From the NCBI GenBank assembly GCA_013399115.1, contig VXAA01000613.1, positions 625,171 through 689,170 on the forward strand: a DNA stretch of 64,000 nucleotides. The letters run 5' to 3'. The first letter of the stretch is position 1. Every line of letters starts with the position of its first letter. This DNA comes from Anseranas semipalmata (lineage: Eukaryota > Chordata > Aves > Anseriformes > Anseranatidae). The position numbers and the translations under genes were made by a program. Of this stretch, positions 50,415 to 59,101 are shown in pieces. The notes below the pieces were generated by a model. That model ran no database searches. It was not told the DNA's origin and worked only from the letters and a program-made list of their open reading frames with translations.

Positions 50415-50432
50415 AACCACATGTTAACCACA
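50415..50432. promoter_or_regulatory. Two RUNX sites one helical turn apart
   Basis: AACCACA occurs at 50415-50421 and again at 50426-50432, an 11-base spacing on the same strand. AACCACA (TGTGGTT) is the RUNX core. The pair lies about 1.4 kb beyond the inferred ADAMTS15 polyadenylation signal. Confidence 0.4.
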
Positions 50433-51839
50433 GTAGGCTGAGGTTTCAAAGAGAGGGCTTTGCTTCACGTTTAGCGGAGCTGGAGGAAGCAGGTGAAGAT
50501 GCATTAGTGTCCCCCGAAGGGAACTGCAGCCAGCTCAGCCTTGTATTGGACATCAGAGAACCTACAGCAGAGGCAGCGGGGGGATGCCAGGCTTTCACTC
50601 GGGCCAGGTGTCTGCGTTCCTCCCGGAGCCGTTAGGTAATTACAGGCTTTCCGGTAGCAAAGCGCCCTGAGCAAACAGACCACGACTTGGCCAAACACGA
50701 ACTTTCCCTTTGAACCGGTGGTTCTGGCATCAGCACCCGGCTTCTTCCCTTCCTATCAGGTAAGTGCTTCCTTTGTGCGAGCTGTTATCTCTCTGGGTGA
50801 TTTGTAAGGGCAGCCGGTTACGAGCGTGGCTATCAGCTAGCCCTGGAGGAGCGAGCCCTGTGTTCCTAATGAAGCTGTGTGCAGCTGGAGCCCCCGCAGC
50901 TTGGGATTTATTTGGGCTGAAACCGAGTTTTCTTGCAGGGAGATGCAGAGGCCGTCGGTCACCGAGCTGGAGAGGGGGAAGGTGCTCGGTCAGGTCTGTC
51001 AGGTTTGGTTCTTTATGGCAATGAAAAAAGTGCTCTGCCTTATGCAAAACAATAAAACACCCTAAATTTGCCAAATCATTACATTTGTTCAGGGGGGGAA
51101 ACAAAAGACCGGGCGATGCATCCCCATGGAGCACCGGAGGCGCTGACATCAGGCAGCCCCCAGCAGACGCATCCCATTAGCAGGAAGGGCCTTAGCTCAC
51201 CCTTGGCCCGACCGAAGCGAAAAGGAGGGCTGTGACTCATGAGGGCGTGCTGGGAACCGCTGGCCAGGAGTGTTTTGCGAGCCCCTAGCAACCCCGCGGT
51301 GCGCCGGGCGGCTGCAGCCGCTTTTCCTGGACCGGCTGAAGGCAGCGCGAGAGGGGCCGCTGGGTCGTTCCGCGTGTGGAATGAGTGACGCCGGAGGAGC
51401 ACGCCGGGAGCGGGTAGTCCTGGGTAATGGTATGTGCGGACACGGTTGTTCCAGGATGTGAGAGCACTGTTCCAGTTTGCCTTAATCCCTTTAACTCTAT
51501 ATTGCTATGAGATGCTATGAGAGCATCCCGATTCCAGGCTAAAGCAAAGCAGCCTCGTGCCATGGCTTTGCTGCAATTACTTCCAGGTGCAGGCGAGCCC
51601 TGACACTTGCATGGACTCATCCACCAAGCTGGGTTTTCTTTGCCAATAAAAAAATCTACAGCAGAAGCAAGACAAATTGTCATAATATTCAGAATAAACC
51701 TGTTGGGCCTTCAAAATTTCTCCTTCAATTAATGAGCTAAGGATGGGACAATAAGACAAGAAATGCTCTGCAAACACCACCCAAGTGGCGTGGGCACAAA
51801 CACGTCCCCTGAGGAACCAGGTGGATCTTTAAATATGTT

Positions 51840-51845
51840 TTTATT
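51840..51845 (-). terminator. Candidate polyadenylation signal AATAAA for ADAMTS15
   Basis: The minus strand reads AATAAA here, the first canonical hexamer after the stop codon. About 40 bases downstream lies a GT-rich stretch (minus strand GGGGACGTGTTTGTG), as expected for a downstream processing element. I saw no closer AATAAA or ATTAAA. Confidence 0.45.
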
Positions 51846-52145
51846 TCAGGTTTGCTATTGATGCACAAACAGCAGAGATCGATGTTTAGTATACATGGTA
51901 TACACAAAGCAGCCAGTACAATAGGCATCTCCGTCCTTTTGCTGCACACTTGGCAAAAGAACTGCACACAAGAAATCCCTCCCGCCCCGTCCTTCCCCCT
52001 TTGGACAAGGACGATGATTTCTCGGTGGCTTGGAAACCACCTGTTTGATGGCAAGACACAAAAGGGCAGCTCTTCGGAGCTCTGTCCCCAGACAAAAGCG
52101 CTGCAGGCTCGGCTATGCAGGAAAACTGTCCGAAAATGGATGATA

Positions 52146-52262
52146 CGTTCATGGGAATGTAGACCTGGAAGGGATTTCCTAGAACATTAAATCCCGTCCC
52201 TGCTGTGCAAAGCAACCACAACATCTGCTCCTGGCTCTATCAAGCATTGTCGAGACCAGAAA
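52146..52262 (-). mobile_element. Old CR1-like LINE 3'-end fragment
   Basis: The plus strand reads GACCTGGAAGGGATTTCCTA, then an interval ending in CCCGTCCCTGCTGTGC. This resembles the antisense 3' region of avian CR1 elements (ctggaagggacctc...atctagtccaacccc...tgctgtgc) with heavy divergence. It lies inside the inferred ADAMTS15 3' UTR. Called by eye; the typical terminal ATTCTATGAT repeats are not seen. Confidence 0.45.
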
Positions 52263-53944
52263 TACTATTGTGTTCAAAAAGGCGTTACATAAATCCAGGG
52301 AGGGTGGGTCCACAAACATTATCATGAGAAATGTGCTAAGCTGGTGGGAAAGGTCTTAGCGAGAAAATGTTTGCGCTACCACGGTCCTGTCTCTTGTGAC
52401 CTTTCTCGCCATAGCCACAGCTGACCGCTGCTGGACACCTTTTGGAGTAGCTCGAAGGGCACAAGGAGCTTCCACATTATATCTGCATGGGACAGAGTGC
52501 AAGGTAGGCTCCACGCCTCCACGCATCTTCTGCCTACCCAAATCCTGGGAATCGTCCCCGTGCTCTCCTCCTGCTGATCCCAGAAATGGCAGAGCTCGGC
52601 CGAGAGGCTCCGGGTTGCTCTCAGCCAGAGCTACCTCCCTACGAGGGCCCTTCATCGGCAGAAGAGCAAAACGTGAAATGATCCCTGATGGTTTGATCTG
52701 AGCAGGAGGCTGGCGGGGGGAAGATGTGTAGCAGGGTTGTTGTGAAGAGGGCGGTGTGTGAGGTAAGGCAGCCTCCGAACACAACGGGCACGACGCTACG
52801 TAACCCTCAGAGGTACAGGATAAGCCCTCGCACAAAACCCTGGGGGATGAAGCTGGGCATGGATGCTCTGCAGTAGCAAGAGGTTCAGGAAAGCCCAAGA
52901 CCCAAATTCATCTTCCACTCCTGCAGCTCAGAACATCTCTGGGGGTTAATGCAGAGCAGAATAACCCAAGCCAATGCTTGGAGGGAAGGGGGCGGCAGGA
53001 TGCCTGGGCACGGCGTGCTGCTCCTGCCAGGCAGCGAGCACCATTTCCAGAGTGGAGTCGAGCACCAGCGACGTGCAGGGATGCTGCCAGCCCCCGTGGC
53101 ACTGCGCCGTGATACTACAGTACAGTTGCTTGTTGCTTTCTGGAATTACAGCTCAAATCTCACCTCCACAGTGATCCCTTTTAGCCCTGAAGAGCTTCAG
53201 GTGGGCAGTTTACACCCTGTAAATGAGCACCCGGCTATGCTCTGGGCACCCGGTTAGCCGAGAGCCAGTCTCAGCCTCCCCAAAGCACCGTAGGAAAACC
53301 TCAGCCTCAGGAGAGGGTTTGCTGGAAGCAATGCCATCCCCTCTGTGCAAGGTTTACATCCAGCGGGAGGAGGAGGTTAAAAAACAACGTGGAGATAAGC
53401 ACCATAAAATCTACACTGGTCAGGTCATAAACACAAGGAGAAAATGAAAATAAAGCCACCACCTCCCAGCCCAGCACGGGGATGCTGCTGGGGCTCTCCA
53501 GACCACAGCAGCAGCGTGCCCAGGCTGCGAAGTCATTGCTGGCAAGCCCTGAAGGTGTCAGTCCCTGCGAGACCCGGCACCCCGCTGCACCGGTGGTAGG
53601 ACAGTACAATTTGCATCGGTAAATCCATTTGGTCCCATGTAGCACAAGTGCTGGGGGAGACAGGGAAGGGGGGAGGTAGGCTTGGCCCTGGGAAGACGGG
53701 GCAGGCATCGGTTGTGCAACGCGGGGACATCCCCTGTGCGTCCTCGGGTCCTTCCTGGGCAGCGACTTCTGTCCGTCCTCCGGCTCCCAGCCTCCGCCGC
53801 GGGTCCCCGCGTGGTGCGGCGGCTTCGAGGTAGATGTTGGTTTGCTCCGGCTCCGAGCGACCTGCTCGGTGAAAGCCCTCTCGCCTGGGCGCACGCCCTT
53901 CCCCGCACCCAGGTCCTTTTGTTTGTTCGTTTCTTTTTTTTTTT

Positions 53945-53988
53945 NNNNNNNNNNNNNNNNNNNNNNNNNNNNNNNNNNNNNNNNNNNN
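53945..53988. other. Assembly gap (44 N)
   Basis: A run of 44 N directly after a T run (53934-53944), 72 bases past the ADAMTS15 stop codon. Probably an unresolved homopolymer or low-complexity stretch in the 3' UTR. Confidence 0.99.
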
Positions 53989-54060
53989 CCTTCTCCCAAC
54001 CCCTGGCTGCTGCTCGCCCGCCAGCCCGAGAGACACCATGCCCATCCTCATTGGCACGGC

Positions 54061-54841
54061 TCAGCACGGCCTCAAGGTGCAGAAGTCCAGCTCCTGCGGC
54101 TTCCTCCGAAAACTGCAGCTCTCCCGGGGCAGGAGGCGCCCGGCCGGGGCAGCGCACTTCAACATCCTCCTCTTGAAGCCTCGACCGCAGCTCTTGGAGC
54201 AGGGAGCCCAAGGTCCCGCTTCCCACACCGGGCAGGGCTCCCCGCAGGGCCGGACCTCGGCCGGCCTCTGGGCAGCCTCGCACTCGGAGGCCGGGTGGCC
54301 GTAGGAGTCGCGGCAAGCCACCGCTCGCTTCTGCAGCCCGCTGCCGCAGGTGACGGAGCAAGCCTCCCAGCCGCCCGCTGCCCACTTGTAGGAGGGACGC
54401 TTGTAGGTCGGCCTGCCCCCGTCCAAGCGGTTGGACAAGCTGAGGACGCTGTTGTTGAGGTCCGGGGGGGTCTTGCCCTCCTTCTTGTAGGAGGACTTGT
54501 CCTCCTTGCTCTCCTTGGGGAGGTAGAAGGAGTAGCGCACCCGGGGAGGGGTCATCTTCCCCACGGAGAGCACCTCCAAAGTCAGGGGCTCCTGGATGGG
54601 TTTGAAGGCTTGGAGGCTCTCGACGGCGGTGCCGGTGCCGCTGTACCGCAGCACGCTGCCCTTCACCATCAGGTCCCTCTCCACGGCCGAGACGATGAAG
54701 TGGCCGTTCAGCAGGTACTTGCCCTGCCCGTTCTTCAGCGCCAGGTAGTTGTCGTCGCTGATCAGCCCCTTGTAGCCCCGCTGCCTGATGTCGATGTTGG
54801 AGGCGCCCGCGGGGATGACCACCACGAAGTTGTAGCCGTGC
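54061..54841 (-). CDS. ADAMTS15: ADAMTS15 exon 8 (spacer, TSR2, TSR3, stop)
   Basis: 781 nt terminal coding exon. It starts with the last base of the split Met codon, then [12 protein letters not shown]. The cysteine-free spacer runs to about 54400 and includes RQRGYKGL and [12 protein letters not shown] short linker carries the tandem [13 protein letters not shown]2 (about 54384-54232) has [11 protein letters not shown]3 (about 54225-54064) has [11 protein letters not shown] and ends in DFCTLRPC before TGA. The exon is CpG-rich, as is usual for this GC-rich locus. Antisense open frames across it are shadows. Confidence 0.96.
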
Positions 54842-57800
54842 CTGGAAGGGAGCAGCGGGCAGGGCGGGCTGTCAGGCAGGGAGCTGGCAGGGTGTCCCCA
54901 GGTGCCACCCGCTGAGACTTAGCCTCAGCCCAAAGCTCTGCAGCCCCAGCCCTGAGATCTTCCCACCCCTAAGGTTATCTCCTCCTTCCCACGGAGATTG
55001 CTTTCCCCATGCCGAGTTTCATCTAGGCTGGGGTCACCCAGATATCAGAAGAGGCTTCAGCTCCTCCAGCTCAACAGCACAGGTGTACCAGAGATGGCTC
55101 CATCAGCAGAAGCCATCAGCACGTTAAATGCATCCTGCTTCTTCAGATCCAGCTCAGGTCTCCGCGCAGTGACATACACTGGCAGCAGGAGAGTCTGCTC
55201 ATCACCATCCCCACAACCTTCCCGTGTCCACCCCAAAAAGCAGAGCTGGGAGAGAGGGAAGCGCCTGTGGCCACCCAACACTTACATGGGTTTGGTGAAC
55301 AAGCCCGAGACCTTCTTGCAGCTCTTGTTGTCTCCTCCGCACACGCTGCATTTGTCGAATTTCTTCTTAGAGCCCAGCTTCCCGTCGCAGCCCGCTTTGA
55401 TGCATTTGCCCTGGACGCAGACCGAGGTGGAGTCTGGAGAGCAAGGGGTGCCATCCACGACCTGCAGGAGGGTGAGACAAGCCGCTGCATCCCCTGCATC
55501 GCCCCACAGCCGCCCTGCTGCATCCAGCCCCAGTCCAGCAGGACCTCAGGAGGTGCTGGCAGGCACGGTATTGCACTTTGCTCGTGCTCTGCTTTGCAGC
55601 TGGGCTTTTTTGGGTCTCTGAGAAGAGCCGTACGGTACCACTTCCCTTTTCTGCTACACCTACATCATTTTCTTTGCTTCGGTGCGAAGGGAAAGGGCTG
55701 CATTGGGAAGACAGCCAGCACCAGTCTGCCCAGTCCTGCTCCAGCCTCTCGTCAGGACTTATGGGCATATCCTATAGGCAGCTTTACGAACCCAGAGGAA
55801 GACCCTCTGTGGACCAAATGCACCCCTGAAATAAATAAGCGGATGCATAAACGCAGATTCTTCCCAGCCTGGTGGACTCCCCTCCTTTATAATCTCACAC
55901 AAATCTGCCTGCCCACTAGACATGGACAATTCTTTCATGCCCACGTGCACAGGAGTCTTCCTGCAGCCCGGACGCTGACCCCCTGGCCCCCCAGCCCTCA
56001 CCAACCTTGGGTGCCAGCACGTAGAAGTAGCCCGTGCCGTTCGCCCGGCAGATGAGCTTGCACTTGTCCCGGGGTGAGACACCCGAGTATTTGGGGACCC
56101 AGGAGACGGAGGCGGTGAGGCGGTTGGTGCTGTGGCTGTAGCCGTTGAAAGCCTCACACTGCTCTTCTCGGAAACTCTTCCCCGGCACTGGAAGAAACGC
56201 GGCGTGCATCAGGTGGGGGCACAGACCAGTCCTCCGGTGTGGGTTTTACTGGGCTGCTATGGGTGCTGCATGCCGTGGTGGCCATGCAAGCCCCGTTCTG
56301 CCAAGGGTCAGCACCAGCAGCCTCAGCACAGCGAGGCCGGGACGTTTTGCTCCTTGCACAGCACGGTGACCCGGGGACACTGGGGCAGTGCAAATGGCAA
56401 GGTCACCTTTGACATTTGCAGGGGGCATATCTGGGGACACGTTTCCATCATGTTCCTAAGCTCTTTGAAACAGTCGAAAAATTTGACATTTGGAGACTGG
56501 CTCTCCTCCCACCCCACCCAAAGAGCTGCTGCAAGTTTGGGTTTTTGGCATGCTCGAGGCTCAGCTCTGCTGAAATCCAGCTGCTACGGAGCTGCGAGCA
56601 GTGCCTCTGCACCCAGGAGGGGGTTGAGCAGAGGATTCACAGCTCCGATGAGCTTGCCTGGCTCAGCTCAGGGGCACCAACACATGCAAGACGCTGGGTT
56701 TCTCTCTCAGCTCGGTGCAGGAGCGGGTATTAATTATGACAGCCACGAGCAAGCTGGGCTCAGGCCGTGTATTTCAGCAGGGTTCGCCTCTCACTCCCTT
56801 ACCTGCAGCAGAGCAGGGGTCCAGGTTGCAGGAGCGGTACTTGACGCGGACGCCCTCGCAGTAGGAGCCCCCGTTGGCGGGCACCGGGTTGGTGCACTCG
56901 CGCTTGGCCAGCTGCACCCCGCCGCCGCACGTCCGCGAGCACTGCCCGTAGGGCGCCCACTTGGCCCAGCCGCCGTCCACCTGGAGGGACATGGCACGGT
57001 GAGACCCGGTGTCCCCTTCCCTGCTGGCTCCATCCCAAGCAGGGTCTCTCTGGACTCAAAGCCATCCCTTTGCTAGCTGCCTTTGCAAGCAAAACCTGCG
57101 GCTTTGCTGGTCCCAAATCTTCCATGGGGCTGGAGAGAGCAGCGCAGCCGCATCCAGCCGCGAGAAAGAGCTGGTGACCCGCTTGCACCGCACATCCCTG
57201 CTCTCCCTCCGCTTCTTTTTACATCAGTGTCGGGTCCCCAGCACCCAGGGGTGATCCCGCAGGGGGGTTTCAGGCTCGCGGCGCGGGCACTCACCCTGTA
57301 CTTGCTGACGTTGTGCCTCTCAACGCAGGCACCCTTCAGGCAGAAGCGTCCCTCGCCGCAGCCGGTGCCGTCGGCCCAGGGGAAGTGGCGCGTCTGGCAG
57401 ACGATCTGCCCGCGCGCCTTGCCCGTGCACCAGAGCTTGGCGCAGTACTGCATGTACGGGCAGGGCTTGGAGCCCACGCCGAAGGCCAGCTCGCACTGCT
57501 GGTTCAGGCTGTAGCTCGTCCCCGGCAGGTCCTCGGGCAGCGGGATGGGTTTGGAGGGCTGGTCCAGCAAGCAGTCTCCTGCGGGAGCAGGGAGGGGAAT
57601 ATCGAACGGGTCCCCGCGGGGACCGGGCGCTACCTCGCGTTCAGCCGCATCTCAGCCCGCTCATTGTGGATATGAAATCCAACAACAACAAAGGCAGAGG
57701 GCCCAAGTGACTCCATCTCTTGGTGACGCTGGGTAGAGCCGCGCTGGCAGAGCGGTTGTCACTGCTGGGGACACCCCAGCACCGAGGAACCTGGATGATG

Positions 57801-59101
57801 CAGAAACGCCGCCAAACTCCCCATTTCCTTCTCGTTTTGTTTGGAGAGCCGGGAGAAAAGTTGCTGCCCGGCCCAGGAGCCTGTCCCCATCACAGCCACC
57901 CTGCACCGCCAGCCCCGGGGCAGGTCCTGCTCCCTGCGGCAGGGACAAGGACAGGATGGGGACGAGGGCAGGAGGGCTCACCGTGGCCACTGTCGAGGAA
58001 GTCGGTGATGATGGCAGCGCTGCAGGCTGACCAGGGGTTGGCGCGGTCGATCTGGATGAGGGTGGGGGACATCATGTGGTTGGTCTTCAGCCGGCCGAAG
58101 ACCTCCTCGCAGGCCTTCACGTTGTCGTGGGGCATGTTGAAGACATGGCCTGGGAGATGGAAAGGGGGCAATGTGAATAACCCCGCTCAGCACACAGAGG
58201 GGGGCCCCCCTGCTTTTCACAATGGGGGAAACTGAGGCACGGAGCAGGGAAAACCCTTGCAAGGATTGCAAAGGCTGTGGACAGCCCAAGAGGAGAAGGA
58301 GATGCCTGAGGAAGGACGGGACTTGCATACAGCCTGGCTCAGGGATGCTGGGAGCCTGCAGGACAGGCACACGGCAGCTGCCCTGACAGCAGCGTCCCCG
58401 AGCCAGCACCCTTTCCGGCATGCTTCCCCCTCTGCTTCATGGATGGCCATCATTTGCAAGGAAGGACAAAGGCAATTTCAAAGAAAAGGAGACCGCAGAG
58501 CTCGTGTCTCCGGATGTAGGTGTGCCCTCAGCATCCCCCAGCCTCTGCCTGTTATTTCAGGATTCCCGAATCCTGGAAACCAAGCAACCACAACAGCAAA
58601 GCCTTTCACTTTCTCAGCCACTCTTCCCCACCCAGCCCGAGGTGGAGTTTCCCTGCTCCGGATGCCTGTCATTGTCTGGTCTTCCGCAGGCTGGACCAGG
58701 GCTATTTTGAACCTTGCTGGTGTTCCTCCTCTCCTCCCGATTACAGAGCAGGGCTGCAGGATGGGGTTTGGTGATGCAGAGGCCATGAGGCTGGGCAGCA
58801 CCTCTCATGCAAGCACAGCAGCAAGACCATAAGTGTTTTTTTTCTCCAGAAATGCAGGCTTGTGATGCACTGCACCGCAGCGGTGTCGTGCCCGTGCCTC
58901 AGTTTCCCCCTCCACGCTCTGGGACCGGGGGAACCCCAGCCTGCGCAGAGCCCCCCGCCGTGCCTTACCCAGCTCGTGGGCGGTGGTGAAAGCCGACGGC
59001 AGTCCGTCGTCCTCGATGACGGAGCAGCTGCGCTTGGGGTCGCACATGGTGCCCACGTCGGCCATGCCCAGCGTGTCACAGGTGGTGGCACCACACAGGT
59101 C
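54061..59101 (-). CDS. ADAMTS15: ADAMTS15, partial (exons 2-8; exon 1 outside window)
   Basis: Secreted zinc metalloproteinase of the extracellular matrix; the family member is known to cleave aggrecan and versican. Seven exons join in frame: 59101-58969, 58149-57982, 57578-57295, 56980-56803, 56187-56006, 55461-55286 and 54841-54061 (TGA stop 54063-54061), giving 1902 nt and 633 residues plus stop. Domain order: C-terminal half of the catalytic domain with HELGH...H and the Met-turn (about residues 1-100), disintegrin-like (about 101-195), TSR1 (196-254), cysteine-rich (255-about 360), spacer (to about 505), TSR2 (from 527) and TSR3 (580-633). Two C-terminal TSRs and the ending DFCTLRPC match ADAMTS15 as I know it; human is about 950 residues, so roughly the first 320 are missing here. 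Compact introns (314-819 bp) suggest a bird. The closest alternative, ADAMTS8, normally has one C-terminal TSR. Confidence 0.97.
55286..55461 (-). CDS. ADAMTS15: ADAMTS15 exon 7 (end of cysteine-rich domain, start of spacer)
   Basis: 176 nt, phase 0 start ([10 protein letters not shown]) and end after two bases of a Met codon at CCCAT|GTAAGT. It contains SVCVQGKC, the [11 protein letters not shown] motif characteristic of ADAMTS cysteine-rich/spacer junctions, and LFTKPM. Acceptor CTCCTGCAG. Confidence 0.95.
56006..56187 (-). CDS. ADAMTS15: ADAMTS15 exon 6 (cysteine-rich domain)
   Basis: 182 nt encoding [15 protein letters not shown] through [27 protein letters not shown] is an N-glycosylation sequon. 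The acceptor CTTCCAG is good. The donor that keeps frame with exon 7 is AAG|GTTGGT, weaker than consensus, with a more typical GTGAGG four bases farther on that would shift the frame. Confidence 0.94.
56803..56980 (-). CDS. ADAMTS15: ADAMTS15 exon 5 (central TSR1)
   Basis: 178 nt, starting in phase 0 after CCCTCCAG and ending one base into a codon at GCAG|GTAAGG. This is a complete thrombospondin type-1 repeat: WAKW (WxxW C-mannosylation-type motif), CSRTCGGG (O-fucosylation-type CxxTCG), then [16 protein letters not shown]. Central TSR1 modules usually contribute to matrix binding. Confidence 0.96.
57295..57578 (-). CDS. ADAMTS15: ADAMTS15 exon 4 (disintegrin-like domain)
   Basis: 284 nt, 94 codons plus two bases, entered in phase 1 (G|GA, Gly) and ending in phase 0 at AGG|GTGAGT. 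It encodes the protease-disintegrin linker and the cysteine-rich disintegrin-like module, with [21 protein letters not shown] and [12 protein letters not shown]. Near its end is HNVSKYR, an N-glycosylation sequon (NVS); the human protein, as I recall it, lacks a sequon at this place. Confidence 0.96.
57982..58149 (-). CDS. ADAMTS15: ADAMTS15 exon 3 (rest of zinc motif and Met-turn)
   Basis: 168 nt, entered in phase 1 and left in phase 1. It completes the zinc site with HVFNMPHD and carries the Met-turn region NHMMSPTL, followed by [17 protein letters not shown] at the end of the protease domain. Acceptor CCATCTCCCAG and donor GGTGAGCC are consensus. All three zinc-ligand histidines and the catalytic Glu are intact across exons 2 and 3, so an active enzyme is expected. 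Confidence 0.96.
58969..59101 (-). CDS. ADAMTS15: ADAMTS15 exon 2 (catalytic domain, first half of zinc motif)
   Basis: 133 nt encoding 44 residues plus one base. It starts in phase 0 after a TTTGTGCCTTGCAG acceptor with DLCGATTCD and ends with TTAHELG split before a GTAAGG donor. The first two zinc-binding elements, His and the catalytic Glu of HExxH, are here, and the motif is completed in exon 3. The cysteines in TTCD, TMCD and RSCS are the usual catalytic-domain disulfide cysteines of the family. Confidence 0.96.

Larger units (their letters stand above)
48766..51820. other. Intergenic, gene desert block G (just beyond ADAMTS15)
   Basis: No exon recognised. Contains the AAC/AAT microsatellite, the L3/CR1-like fragment (49872-49985) and the RUNX pair (50415-50432). 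A longer ADAMTS15 3' UTR reaching into this block cannot be excluded: another minus-strand AATAAA lies at 50046-50041. Confidence 0.55.
51821..54060 (-). other. ADAMTS15: Probable ADAMTS15 3' UTR
   Basis: Reading down from the stop at 54061, the first AATAAA on the minus strand is at 51845-51840, so a 3' UTR of about 2.2 kb is the simplest model. The stretch holds a 44-base N gap next to a T run (A run on the transcript strand), an old CR1-like fragment near 52146-52262 and an inverted repeat GTATAC-ATG-GTATAC at 51889-51903. No ORF in it resembles a known protein. Its extent is inferred; only the stop codon and the signal are seen. Confidence 0.45.
54842..58968 (-). other. ADAMTS15: ADAMTS15 introns 2-7
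   Basis: Six short introns between the coding exons: 58968-58150 (819 bp), 57981-57579 (403), 57294-56981 (314), 56802-56188 (615), 56005-55462 (544) and 55285-54842 (444). All begin GT and end AG on the minus strand. I see no repeat, RNA gene or further exon in them. Confidence 0.93.

Noticed and set aside
53842..54915. 357-codon plus-strand frame
   Set aside because: Antisense shadow of ADAMTS15 exon 8 that also runs through the N gap.
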